Shown here: in pieces, positions 29,962 through 38,059 of the stretch | How positions within the stretch are numbered: position 1 is the first letter of the stretch | Layout of the letters: each line of letters starts with the position of its first letter | NCBI RefSeq assembly: GCF_001296025.1 | Contig: NZ_LJHV01000002.1 | Location: 248,001-312,000 of the forward strand | Direction: 5' to 3' | DNA from: Porphyrobacter sp. AAP60 | GTDB lineage: Bacteria > Pseudomonadota > Alphaproteobacteria > Sphingomonadales > Sphingomonadaceae | DNA: 64,000 bases | Translations under genes and position numbers: made by a program | Notes under the pieces: generated by a model | Databases searched by the model: none | The model's input: the letters and a program-made list of their open reading frames with translations, nothing else | Told to the model about the DNA's origin: nothing

Positions 29962-31188
29962 ATGTCGGCAGCAAAGTCCAGCACGGTTCTCGTCATCGGA
30001 GCGGGCGGGGTCAGTTCGGTTTGCGTCCACAAAATGGCGTTCAATCCGGATATCTTCCCTGAAATCCATCTGGCCAGCCGCACCAAATCGAAATGCGATG
30101 CGATTGCCGCCAGCGTGAAGGAACGTTCGGGACGCGACATTGCGACTTATGAAATCGACGCCGAAGAAGTCCCGGCCATGGTCAACCTGATCCGCAAGAC
30201 GGGCGCGGGGCTCGTGGTCAACCTCGCGCTCCCCTATCAGGATCTGCCGATCATGGACGCCTGCCTTGAAGCGGGCGTGGATTACCTCGACACCGCGAAT
30301 TACGAGCCCAAGGACGAAGCCAAGTTCGAATATCACTGGCAGTGGGCCTATCAGGATCGCTACGCCGAAGCCGGCCTGATGGCGCTGCTGGGGTCGGGCT
30401 TCGATCCGGGCGTGACCAGCGTGTTCACCATGTGGCTGAAGAAGCACAAGCTCAAGACCATCCGCCAGCTCGACATTCTCGATTGCAACGGCGGTGATCA
30501 CGGCCAGCATTTTGCCACCAATTTCAACCCGGAAATCAACATCCGCGAAGTGACCGCGCCTGCGCGTCACTGGGAAAACGGCGAGTGGGTGGAAACGCCC
30601 GCGATGGCAAACAAAGTCGCTTTCGACTTTGAAGCCGTTGGCCAGAAGAACATGTATCTGATGTATCACGAGGAACTGGAAAGCCTCGCCAGGTTCGTCC
30701 CCGAACTGGAGCGTGCGCGGTTCTGGATGACCTTTGGCGATCAGTACATCACCCACCTGACCGTGTTGCAGAACGTCGGCATGACCAGCATCGAGCCGGT
30801 GAAATATCAGGGCAAGGACATCATCCCGCTGCAATTCCTCGCCGCCGTGCTGCCCAAGCCTGAAACTCTGGGCGAAACCACCAAGGGCAACACCAATATC
30901 GGCGTTATCGCCACAGGCGAGGCGCTCGACGGCAGCGGCGAGAAGACGTTCTACATCAAGAACATCTGCAGCCACGAGGCAGCCTACGAGGAAACCGGCA
31001 ATCAGGCGGTCAGCTACACCACTGGCGTGCCCGCCATGATCGGCGCGGCGATGATGGTGCAGGGCAAATGGCAGGGTGAGGGCGTGTTCAACATCGAACA
31101 GCTCGATCCCGATCCGTTCATGGACATGCTCAACCAGCACGGGTTGCCGTGGACGGTCGAGGAAATGGACGGGCCGGTCAGCTTCTGA
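29962..31188 (+). CDS. Carboxynorspermidine/carboxyspermidine dehydrogenase (saccharopine dehydrogenase family)
   Basis: A 408-residue NAD(P)-dependent reductase. It has the Rossmann motif VIGAGGVSSVCVHK near residue 10, followed by ASRTKSKCDAI, and the long saccharopine-dehydrogenase-like domain with DTANYEP and GSGFDPGVTSVF. In the known pathway this enzyme condenses aspartate semialdehyde with putrescine or 1,3-diaminopropane and reduces the imine to carboxyspermidine or carboxynorspermidine. Which diamine is used cannot be read here; ornithine decarboxylase at 34.7 kb would supply putrescine. GAAAGG lies ahead of the ATG. The stop overlaps the next start by one base (TGATG), indicating coupled translation with nspC. 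Confidence 0.88.
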   Translation: MSAAKSSTVLVIGAGGVSSVCVHKMAFNPDIFPEIHLASRTKSKCDAIAASVKERSGRDIATYEIDAEEVPAMVNLIRKTGAGLVVNLALPYQDLPIMDACLEAGVDYLDTANYEPKDEAKFEYHWQWAYQDRYAEAGLMALLGSGFDPGVTSVFTMWLKKHKLKTIRQLDILDCNGGDHGQHFATNFNPEINIREVTAPARHWENGEWVETPAMANKVAFDFEAVGQKNMYLMYHEELESLARFVPELERARFWMTFGDQYITHLTVLQNVGMTSIEPVKYQGKDIIPLQFLAAVLPKPETLGETTKGNTNIGVIATGEALDGSGEKTFYIKNICSHEAAYEETGNQAVSYTTGVPAMIGAAMMVQGKWQGEGVFNIEQLDPDPFMDMLNQHGLPWTVEEMDGPVSF

Positions 31189-32381
31189 TGCAAACCAAAG
31201 CCGGTGATCCGGGCGCCTTTGCCCATTTCGATCTGTCACGTGTCGATAGCCCCGCTTTCGTCGTTGACGCGGCCAAGCTGCGCGCCAATTGCCGGGTGCT
31301 GGCAGAGGTGCGCGAGGCAGCGACGGCGGACGGGGCGGACATCAAGGTGTTCGCCGCGTTAAAGGCGTTCTCGATGTTCTCCGCCGCGCCCATCATCGGC
31401 GAATATCTTGATGGCGTTTCCACTTCCGGCCTGTGGGAAGCGCGCCTCGCCAGCGAGTTTTATGACGGCGAAATCGCGACCTATTCCGCCGCCTTCAAGC
31501 CGGAGGAACTGGAGGAGGTCTGCCGCCTTTCCGATCACGTGATCTTCAACTCGCCGTTCCAGCATGAACGCGCGCGACTGATCCTTGATCACGCAGCGGC
31601 GAGCGGCGCGAATGTCAGCGTCGGCCTGCGCATCAACCCGCAAGTCGCTACCGGCGAGGTCGCCAAATATGATCCTTCGGCCCCCGGATCGCGGCTCGGC
31701 TTTCCGCTCGACCAGCTGACCGAGGAGCATATGGAGGGCGTGGAAGGCATCCATTTCCACAACCTGTGCGAACAGGATTTCGAACCGCTGAAGGCCACCT
31801 GGGACCGGGTGTTCGATGTGATCGAGCCGTTCTTCGGCCAGCTCAAATGGATCAACATGGGGGGCGGCCACCACATCACCCGTGCCGATTACCAGCGCGA
31901 GGAACTGGTCGAATTCCTCAAGGATGCCGCCAGCGACACCGGCTGCCAGATCATTCTTGAACCCGGCGAAGCCGTGGCGCTGGACGCAGGCATTCTGGTC
32001 GGCACGCTGCTGGATACCATGTTCAACGAAGTGCCGGTCGGCACCACCGATATCAGCGCCACCTGCCACATGCCCGATGTGCTTGAAGCGCCCTATCGCC
32101 CCGCAATGCTGGGCGAGATCGCTGACGAGAACATGATCCCGATCCGGCTGGGCGGCCCGTCATGCCTCGCGGGCGATGTGATCGGCGATTACCGTCTGCC
32201 CGTACCAGCCGAACCGGGTGCACGCTTCGCATTTCTCGATCAGGCGCATTATTCGATGGTCAAGACCAACACCTTCAACGGTGTCCAATTGCCCAGCATC
32301 TGGCTGTGGGATAGTGAAAGCGATGCGCTCGGCTGCATCAAGCGGTTCGAATACGAGGATTTCAGGGACCGCCTGAGTTAA
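31188..32381 (+). CDS. nspC: Carboxynorspermidine/carboxyspermidine decarboxylase
   Basis: A 397-residue fold-type III PLP decarboxylase. The PLP lysine is in FAALKAFS near residue 55, the His/Gly phosphate-binding part is in NMGGGHHIT, EPGEAV is the Arg/Glu region, and ATCHMPD with HMPDVLE holds the Cys from the neighbouring subunit. It removes the carboxyl group from carboxyspermidine or carboxynorspermidine, giving spermidine or norspermidine. The ATG shares its A with the stop of the dehydrogenase gene; the longer open frame upstream is within that gene and is rejected. The two genes form the standard two-step unit. Confidence 0.92.
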   Translation: MQTKAGDPGAFAHFDLSRVDSPAFVVDAAKLRANCRVLAEVREAATADGADIKVFAALKAFSMFSAAPIIGEYLDGVSTSGLWEARLASEFYDGEIATYSAAFKPEELEEVCRLSDHVIFNSPFQHERARLILDHAAASGANVSVGLRINPQVATGEVAKYDPSAPGSRLGFPLDQLTEEHMEGVEGIHFHNLCEQDFEPLKATWDRVFDVIEPFFGQLKWINMGGGHHITRADYQREELVEFLKDAASDTGCQIILEPGEAVALDAGILVGTLLDTMFNEVPVGTTDISATCHMPDVLEAPYRPAMLGEIADENMIPIRLGGPSCLAGDVIGDYRLPVPAEPGARFAFLDQAHYSMVKTNTFNGVQLPSIWLWDSESDALGCIKRFEYEDFRDRLS

Positions 32382-32408
32382 CGGGCATTCCGACGGGGCA
32401 GGGGGGAA

Positions 32409-32909
32409 ATGATGAGGCATTGTGTTGCAGCTGCGGCGGCTATTCTTGTTGCCAGTGCGGCGCCGCTGTCGGCGCAGGATTACGCGCCTGACAGGCTCAA
32501 GAAATCGGTCACGCAGGCCGATCTTGTCGCTGTGGCTGGATCGCTCGGTCATCAGGTGATCGAACAGGGGGATGCGAGCGCTGTTTACATCGTTGCCGAA
32601 ACCCAGGACGCGACCCGTTACTTCCTGATCGGCACGGCGTGCGACGTCAATGATGTGCCCGGCTGTCAGGGGATCATGATGCAGGTGCGCTATGATCTGC
32701 CGGAAACTGCCTCCTTCGCAACGCTGGCGAAGGCCAATCTGGAACAGGCGGCGCTCAACAGCTGGGCCGATTTCGAGGGCAAGACGCTGGGCTTCACGCG
32801 GTATCAGGTGCTCGACAACGGGGTGATGATGGCCAATATCCGTGAAAACGTGAACGTGCTGCTGGTTCTGGTGGAAGAGACGTATCCGATCGCTGCGGGC
32901 GAGGAATAG
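32409..32909 (+). CDS. Secreted YbjN-like protein
   Basis: A 166-residue protein with a signal peptide (AAAAILVASAAPLSAQ, cleavage near residue 23). The mature part has the size and alternating alpha/beta pattern of YbjN domain proteins, including the VYIVAETQDATRYFLIGTACD segment and a repeated ...LNSWADFEGKTLGFTRY... strand; the assignment is from pattern, not a search. YbjN-type proteins resemble type III secretion chaperones in fold; the bacterial role is unclear. AGGGGGGAA precedes the ATG. It lies 27 bases after nspC and could be in the same transcript. It is convergent with the DUF3137 gene, three bases apart. Confidence 0.7.
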   Translation: MMRHCVAAAAAILVASAAPLSAQDYAPDRLKKSVTQADLVAVAGSLGHQVIEQGDASAVYIVAETQDATRYFLIGTACDVNDVPGCQGIMMQVRYDLPETASFATLAKANLEQAALNSWADFEGKTLGFTRYQVLDNGVMMANIRENVNVLLVLVEETYPIAAGEE

Positions 32910-32912
32910 CGG

Positions 32913-33896
32913 TCAGGCCACACCCGGCATCTGATCATCGGATGGCCGCACCCGCCCGCGTTCGTTCTGGTTGATCGCCAGCGCAAGGCCTGCGATCGCG
33001 GCGAATTGCTGCGCTGCTTCCTCGGCGCGGGCGCGGTCGGTGCTGGCGTCCATCGCCCCGCTTTCGAACATGTTGCGCCCTTCGGCGGCGATGATCACTT
33101 CGCCGCGGGAAAACAGCGCGCGCAGCTCCGTCGCACCAAAGGCGCTTTCCAGCGCCAGCAGGTGTTCGACATAGCTGGGATGCACCAGCACGCGGGCTTC
33201 GACCTGATCATCGCTGAACAGGCCGAACACCTCGGCAAAGGCGGGGTGCACCTGATCGACGCGGTCGAGCCGGTGGCCGCGAAAGCTGACGCTGTCCTTG
33301 ATCCCGCCAAGCCCAAGCCATTTGCGGTGGGCGCCTGCGCGCTGGAGCAGGGTGGTGGAATGGAACGGCCGGCCAAAACCCATGCGGATGATCACGCCGC
33401 GAAACACCGTGACCCAGCGCTGGTTCTTGCCCGACCCGCGACGTTCTTCGAGATGGGCTTCGTAAAGGTCGAAAGCGTGCCCTTCGAGCATGCCGTGCCA
33501 GCGGTCTTCAAAGCCGGAGCGGTCAAAGCCGGGGACGAGGCCGTAAGTCCGTGCCGTTTCAAACTCGTCGCCCGGTTCGACATCATGTTCGTAAGAGATC
33601 CCGAAACTGGTCGCGATGGCCGAATTGATGCCGATCTTGATCGCTTTCTTGGCATCGGCAATCGGCTGATAACCCCAAATCCCGGCAGCCATCACACCGC
33701 CAAGGGCCAGGAACATCTTGAAATTCGGGCCCAGGTCGGGGCCGAACCACAGGAAGGCCAGCAGCGGCATCAGGATGGCTGCACCCCACACCCAGCGCGA
33801 CCGCGCCTTTTCCTTGGCGGCTGCGCGCATTTCGGTCTGCTCGGAAAGCCACGCGCCAAGCGGCCCCTGCATCAGGGTATCAATATTCGTGCGCAT
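32913..33896 (-). CDS. DUF3137 membrane protein
   Basis: A 327-residue protein with two membrane segments near residues 35-50 and 62-80 (WVWGAAILMPLLAFLWFG; MFLALGGVMAAGIWGY), followed by a soluble domain with ...FRGVIIRMGF... and LFSDDQVEARVLVHPSYVEHLL. This architecture is that of DUF3137 proteins, which often stand next to lemA genes, as here (divergent, 74 bases between starts). The function is not known. The pairing suggests a joint role at the cell envelope. The stop is three bases from that of the convergent YbjN-like gene. Confidence 0.8.
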   Translation of the reverse strand: MRTNIDTLMQGPLGAWLSEQTEMRAAAKEKARSRWVWGAAILMPLLAFLWFGPDLGPNFKMFLALGGVMAAGIWGYQPIADAKKAIKIGINSAIATSFGISYEHDVEPGDEFETARTYGLVPGFDRSGFEDRWHGMLEGHAFDLYEAHLEERRGSGKNQRWVTVFRGVIIRMGFGRPFHSTTLLQRAGAHRKWLGLGGIKDSVSFRGHRLDRVDQVHPAFAEVFGLFSDDQVEARVLVHPSYVEHLLALESAFGATELRALFSRGEVIIAAEGRNMFESGAMDASTDRARAEEAAQQFAAIAGLALAINQNERGRVRPSDDQMPGVA

Positions 33897-33970
33897 TGCC
33901 TCTCCCGCGCGATTCTTTAATCAGGTTGCACCACAATTGTGGGTACCTGGTAAAGAGGGGGATATTCGAT

Positions 33971-34522
33971 ATGGGCTTTTGGGTGGTCTTGGGCATCCTT
34001 GCGGTGCTCGCGGTGCTGGTGATCGGCATCTATAATAATCTCGTCGGCCTGCGTCAGGGCGTGCGGCAGGGCGTGGCCGATATCGATGCGCAGCTGCGCC
34101 AGCGGCACGATCTGATCCCCAATCTGGTCGAGACGGTCAAGGGCTACGCCGGACACGAATCGCAGACGCTGGAAGCGGTGATTGCGGCACGCAATGCCGC
34201 AGCCAAGGGTGCGCCATCATCGGGCGACGAAAAGCAGTTGCGCGTGGCGCTCGACAATCTGCTGGCCTTGGGGGAAGCCTATCCCGATCTAAAAGCGAGC
34301 GCCAATTTCCAGTCGCTCCAGGCCGAACTCGGCGATGTCGAAGACAAGCTCGCCGCCGCCCGCCGCGCTCTGAACGCCGCGGTTGCCCGCTTCAACAGTG
34401 CGCGCGAATCCTTTCCGGCGGTGGTGTTTGCAGGGATGCTGGGGTTTGCCGAGGCCGATTTCCACCGGCTTGACGACAGCGAACAGGGCACTGTCGATCA
34501 GGTGCCCCGGATCAGCTTCTGA
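33971..34522 (+). CDS. LemA family protein
   Basis: A 183-residue protein with one N-terminal membrane helix (VVLGILAVLAVLVIGIYN) and a four-helix coiled soluble part containing RQRHDLIPNLVETVKGYAGHE and ...FNSARESFPAV..., both typical of LemA. LemA proteins have an outward-facing N-terminus and unclear function; they often pair with membrane proteins such as the DUF3137 protein encoded divergently. GAGGGGG lies ahead of ATG 33971; the longer frame to 33896 is non-homologous. A possible terminator hairpin follows about 85 bases after the stop. Confidence 0.92.
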   Translation: MGFWVVLGILAVLAVLVIGIYNNLVGLRQGVRQGVADIDAQLRQRHDLIPNLVETVKGYAGHESQTLEAVIAARNAAAKGAPSSGDEKQLRVALDNLLALGEAYPDLKASANFQSLQAELGDVEDKLAAARRALNAAVARFNSARESFPAVVFAGMLGFAEADFHRLDDSEQGTVDQVPRISF

Positions 34523-34748
34523 TCTTGTAAAAATTACAGGAAAACCACCGGATTTCCGTCATAATGCGGTCGTGATCGGGCAGGTGTCTTTGAAAAGACA
34601 CACTCCACCCCGGGGGTGCGCATTTTTCGTTTGCAATTCGCCCCCCAAGCCCTATTTGCCCCGTTCCCGCTGCCCCAAGGGGACTTCCTAACCGCAAGGC
34701 AGCTTGTCGTTTTATGGTTTTAACGAACCGTTTCGGGGGTCCCTTGAG
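34523..34748 (+). other. Structured leader before ornithine decarboxylase, with hairpins
   Basis: This 226-base stretch between lemA and the odc start has two compact hairpins: GTGTCTT-TGAA-AAGACAC at 34584-34601 and CACCCC-G-GGGGTG at 34606-34618, the latter followed by TTTTT at 34623-34627, which could be a terminator for lemA. After it comes a run with repeated CAAGG and CCCC elements. Alphaproteobacterial ornithine decarboxylase genes are often preceded by the conserved speF RNA leader; I cannot match this sequence to that model by eye. A 21-codon open frame starts at ATG 34714 and overlaps the gene in another frame. Confidence 0.5.
34606..34627 (+). terminator. Possible rho-independent terminator after lemA
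   Basis: The arms at 34606-34611 and 34613-34618 are complementary but leave almost no loop unless the inner pairs open, and four bases later a run of five T follows (34623-34627). It would end the lemA transcript. If the odc promoter lies upstream of it, it could instead act as an attenuator for odc. Weak as a terminator. Confidence 0.35.
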
Positions 34749-35954
34749 TTGCACATCTATCCTGACGCACTGGCTGTAGTTCGCGACCTTCGTCCGGACG
34801 AACCTGTAATCCTCAACCGCCCGCACGCCGCGCGGCGCGCCGCCCGTTACTTTGTCGAAAAGTTTCCGGGCAAGGTGCTCTATGCGGTGAAGGCCAACCC
34901 TGCGGCTGACCTGATTCAGGTGCTGTGGGATTCCGGCGTGACCCATTACGATGTCGCTTCGATTGCCGAAGTTCGGCTGGTGCGCGGGATTCTTCCCGGC
35001 GCAGTGCTGTGCTTCATGCATCCGGTGAAGACCCCGGCGGCGATTACCGAAGCCTATTTCGAACATGGCGTGCGCACCTTCAGCCTCGATACGGTCGAGG
35101 AACTGGAGAAGATTGTCGACGCCTGCCGCAACCCCGGAACTGGTGAAGCACCGCGCGATCTGCGCCTGTGCGTTCGCTTGCGCGTGTCTTCGGAGTATTC
35201 CGAACTTTCGCTGGCCTCGAAGTTCGGCTGCGACCTGATCGAAGCGCCGCAGTTGTTGCAGCAGGCCCGCCAGCATTGTGACTGGCTGGGCGTGTGCTTC
35301 CATGTCGGCAGCCAGGCGATGACCCCGTTCGCGTTCGTGCAGGCGCTTGACCGCACCCGCGCCGCCATTGCCGAGGCTTCGGTGGTGATCGACATGATCG
35401 ACGTGGGCGGGGGCTTTCCCAGTTCCTACCCAGGTCTCGAACCGCCGCCGATGGAAGATTACTTCGCGATCATTGCCAAGCACTTCGAAGCGCTGCCGAT
35501 CGCCTACAACGCCGAATTGTGGTGCGAGCCCGGCCGGGCATTGAGCGCGGAATACAGCTCGATGATCGTGCAGGTGAACAAGCGCCGCGGTGAAGAGCTT
35601 TACATCAACGATGGCGCTTACGGCGCGCTGTATGATGCCGCGCACGTCGCATGGCGTTTTCCGGTGCGTGCGCTGGAAGATGATCTGATCGAAGACAACG
35701 CCGATTTCGCTTTCTACGGGCCGACCTGCGACGATGCCGATTACATGAAGGGCCCGTTCGCGCTTCCGGCCGACATTCAGGCAGGCGACTACATCGAGAT
35801 CGGGATGATCGGTGCCTATGGCGCGGCGATGAAGACCGGTTTCAACGGTTACGGCGCGGCGCAGGTCGTCACCGTGGCTGACGAACCGATGATGAGCCTG
35901 TTCAACGGCACCCGCGTGCGCGAAGCCAGCGATAACGTGGTGAGCCTGCGTTAA
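34749..35954 (+). CDS. Ornithine decarboxylase, type III PLP-dependent (ODC/lysine decarboxylase family)
   Basis: A 401-residue fold-type III decarboxylase making putrescine from ornithine. The PLP lysine is in LYAVKANP near residue 46, the His of FHVGSQ, the glycine loop DVGGGFP, EPGRALS, and the active-site Cys in YGPTCDDAD are all visible. It would supply putrescine to the carboxyspermidine enzymes encoded at 30-32 kb. No in-frame ATG exists near the N-terminus; TTG 34749 gives the expected family start (MHIYPDAL), while TTG 34704 with AAGG before it is a longer alternative by 15 residues. A strong hairpin terminator follows. Specificity for ornithine versus lysine is not settled by sequence alone. 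Confidence 0.87.
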   Translation: MHIYPDALAVVRDLRPDEPVILNRPHAARRAARYFVEKFPGKVLYAVKANPAADLIQVLWDSGVTHYDVASIAEVRLVRGILPGAVLCFMHPVKTPAAITEAYFEHGVRTFSLDTVEELEKIVDACRNPGTGEAPRDLRLCVRLRVSSEYSELSLASKFGCDLIEAPQLLQQARQHCDWLGVCFHVGSQAMTPFAFVQALDRTRAAIAEASVVIDMIDVGGGFPSSYPGLEPPPMEDYFAIIAKHFEALPIAYNAELWCEPGRALSAEYSSMIVQVNKRRGEELYINDGAYGALYDAAHVAWRFPVRALEDDLIEDNADFAFYGPTCDDADYMKGPFALPADIQAGDYIEIGMIGAYGAAMKTGFNGYGAAQVVTVADEPMMSLFNGTRVREASDNVVSLR

Positions 35955-35959
35955 TTCCT

Positions 35960-35986
35960 GCCGCCCTGCCATTGCGGCAGGGCGGC
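35960..35986. terminator. Hairpin terminator between odc and the PhyH-like gene
   Basis: Perfect 11-bp arms GCCGCCCTGCC and GGCAGGGCGGC with a 5-base loop, six bases after the odc stop. It is followed by GGTTT only, so the U-tract is short. It lies between convergent genes and could serve both. Confidence 0.75.
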
Positions 35987-36017
35987 GGTTTACGTCGGTG
36001 TTACGACCTTGCTGGTA

Positions 36018-37112
36018 TCAGCTTACCAGCGCTTCCGCGTGATCATCCGGCACGCCTGATGGCGCAGAATGCGTTGGGCAATCCAGAAGATCGCCGAAAC
36101 TCATCGGTTGCGCCTTCAAAGTCGGGTGCGGCGAATAGCCGTCATGCCACAGTTTGGGTTCGACGAAGCCGCGCGCGAGGCTCATGCTGAAAAACCGCCT
36201 GGGTTGCGGCGCCCGGTTGTCTGGCCCGGCATGCAGCAGGTCGCTTTGATAGAGGATCACCGTGCCCTTGCCCGGTGCGGTCTGGATCAATGCAAACATC
36301 TTATCCAGCGCCTTGCGGCGGCGATAAAGCTTCCACAGCGTCCCCGGACCCAGCATCCGCAGACTGAACTGGGAATTCTTCCCCAAGGCAAAGCGCGTCA
36401 GGTTGGGCTGGTGTTCATCCCACTTGGTCGAAAACACCCGGTCGAAGAACTCACCGGATGCCAGCGGAGCCTCGGCGCTTTTGCGCATGCCCCACAGCTT
36501 CTTCAGATTATGCCACAGGATGGTGTAATTGCACCTTGTCCGGAACAGCTCCATCATCGCTGTCGCTTCGGCGCCGTGTTTGTGTTTCGCACCGTCGAAC
36601 AGCTGGGTGCCCGGCACAAACACCGTGCCGCCCTGCTGCTCCGACACATCTTCCACGGCAGCGAACATGCTGATTACGCCGCTGGGATCGCGGTGGATAT
36701 ACTGGTGCGACGATCCCAGATAGCTGGTCAGAGTGGTCACCTCCAGCAGCGGGTGCGGCCGGCCACAATATGGCGAGATCACCGCTTCCAGCCGCTGGCA
36801 CAAGGTGGCGGCAAACTGCGTCACCGGCGGGCTGGAAGGCAGCGAGCAAAAGTCGCGGCGCTGATAGCGATTGTCGGTCTGGCTGGCGAAGGCGCAGCGG
36901 TTGCGATCGGGATCGTCAACGGTTTGCCGGATCAGACCCAGACCGGCATCGGCTTCCGCATCTGATAGCAGGCCGGTCAGGATAACCAGACCGTGCGTGT
37001 CCATCATCGCTAGGGCTTGCCGGACGCAATCATTCGCCAGCTTGCCGGTTTCATCCAGCACAGCAGGCACTTCAAATGCGGAGGTATCGCTGGAAACCTT
37101 GAGTTTGTTCAT
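36018..37112 (-). CDS. Phytanoyl-CoA dioxygenase (PhyH)-like protein
   Basis: A 364-residue protein. The centre holds a likely Fe(II) triad of 2-oxoglutarate oxygenases: HRDP (first His and Asp), a distal His in LLHAGPD and Arg in PRRFFSM. Between them is GTVFVPGTQLF, as in PhyH proteins. The family hydroxylates lipids, amino acids or secondary metabolites; the substrate here is not known. The start ATG 37112 is a choice: ATG 37148 is also in frame, and neither has a strong ribosome-binding site. It is a lone minus-strand gene with palindromes in the upstream gap. Nothing nearby reveals its pathway. Confidence 0.7.
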   Translation of the reverse strand: MNKLKVSSDTSAFEVPAVLDETGKLANDCVRQALAMMDTHGLVILTGLLSDAEADAGLGLIRQTVDDPDRNRCAFASQTDNRYQRRDFCSLPSSPPVTQFAATLCQRLEAVISPYCGRPHPLLEVTTLTSYLGSSHQYIHRDPSGVISMFAAVEDVSEQQGGTVFVPGTQLFDGAKHKHGAEATAMMELFRTRCNYTILWHNLKKLWGMRKSAEAPLASGEFFDRVFSTKWDEHQPNLTRFALGKNSQFSLRMLGPGTLWKLYRRRKALDKMFALIQTAPGKGTVILYQSDLLHAGPDNRAPQPRRFFSMSLARGFVEPKLWHDGYSPHPTLKAQPMSFGDLLDCPTHSAPSGVPDDHAEALVS

Positions 37113-37222
37113 GCCAATCTGCCCGATGATGATCCGACATCCTGCCATTTGTCGTCACATTGATGCGCGGCAGTGTTGGGGGACGTAAAACCCACCCGTC
37201 TCATTGGCGCAGAAGTTTTCAC

Positions 37223-37245
37223 ATCGGGTTAACCGGATGATCATC
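37223..37245. promoter_or_regulatory. Overlapping palindromes before the PhyH-like gene
   Basis: ATCGGGTTAACCGGAT (37223-37238) is a palindrome with a single G:G mismatch pair around GGTTAACC, and GATGATCATC (37236-37245) is a perfect 10-bp palindrome overlapping it. They lie between the nitroreductase stop and the PhyH-like start, about 110 bases upstream of the latter. They could be operator sites. No regulator gene is adjacent. Confidence 0.4.
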
Positions 37246-37280
37246 ACGAAGCCGGAGCGATTGGTGCCGAACGAAGGCTC

Positions 37281-37973
37281 TTAATCAAACCCCACGAAAC
37301 GCGCTGCCTCGTCCACGCTTTTGCGCAAAGACACCACCGCGTTTGCCGGGAAATCGGGATCGGGCCAGCCCAGCGCGACAGCTTTCATGATCACCTGATC
37401 TTCCGGAATCCCGGCGTGTTCGCGCACCACCGGGCTTTGCATGATCCCCTGCGAATTGATGACGCAGCCCAGACCCCGCGACCACGCCGCATTGACCAGC
37501 GCTGTCGTCACCGCGCCGCAATCAAAGGCGGTGTCGTCAGACCCGGACAATTCGCGGTCATAGGTGACGATCACGCAGACCGGCGCATCGAACTGGCGGA
37601 AGCCGCGCAGCACCCAGTCCTGACGTGCGGGTTTATCATCACGCTCAATCCCCATGGCACCGAACAACTGCTTGGCAACTTCAACCTGCCGATCACGGTG
37701 GACGCCCGCAAAGGCTTCGCCCCGGCGGAATTCGCGGCTGTCGGGCACGCCTGCAAGGATGTTTTCGGTGTTGCCCTTGCGGATCAGGTCAAGCGGTTCG
37801 CCCGTGATGACGTGGAAATGCCACGGCTGGGTGTTCATCGAGGTGGGCGATCGCATGGCCATCGTTAGCACCTCTTCGATCAGCGCACGCGGCACCGGCT
37901 TGTCGAGATAACCGCGAATGCTGCGCCGGCCGAGGACAACCTCGGCATAAGTCTGGTCAGGCGTGCCGCTCAT
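37281..37973 (-). CDS. Nitroreductase family protein
   Basis: A 230-residue FMN-dependent nitroreductase. The N-terminal RRSIRGYLDKPVP segment and the MRSPTSMNTQPWHFHVI FMN-binding motif are characteristic, as is GLGCVINSQGI in the C-terminal half. It reduces nitro compounds, quinones or flavin-like substrates using NAD(P)H; the physiological substrate is not known. GGGAGAG lies ahead of ATG 37973; the frame extends to 38018 but the downstream Met fits the family. It is next to hemA on the same strand, 86 bases apart, but probably has its own promoter. Confidence 0.9.
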   Translation of the reverse strand: MSGTPDQTYAEVVLGRRSIRGYLDKPVPRALIEEVLTMAMRSPTSMNTQPWHFHVITGEPLDLIRKGNTENILAGVPDSREFRRGEAFAGVHRDRQVEVAKQLFGAMGIERDDKPARQDWVLRGFRQFDAPVCVIVTYDRELSGSDDTAFDCGAVTTALVNAAWSRGLGCVINSQGIMQSPVVREHAGIPEDQVIMKAVALGWPDPDFPANAVVSLRKSVDEAARFVGFD

Positions 37974-38059
37974 TTTCTCTCTCCCGAATCCTGTTTCGGG
38001 GAGGAGTGCTAGCGACAAATGCCGCGACTACAAAGGACGCTACGGCAAGGCGAGAGGCT

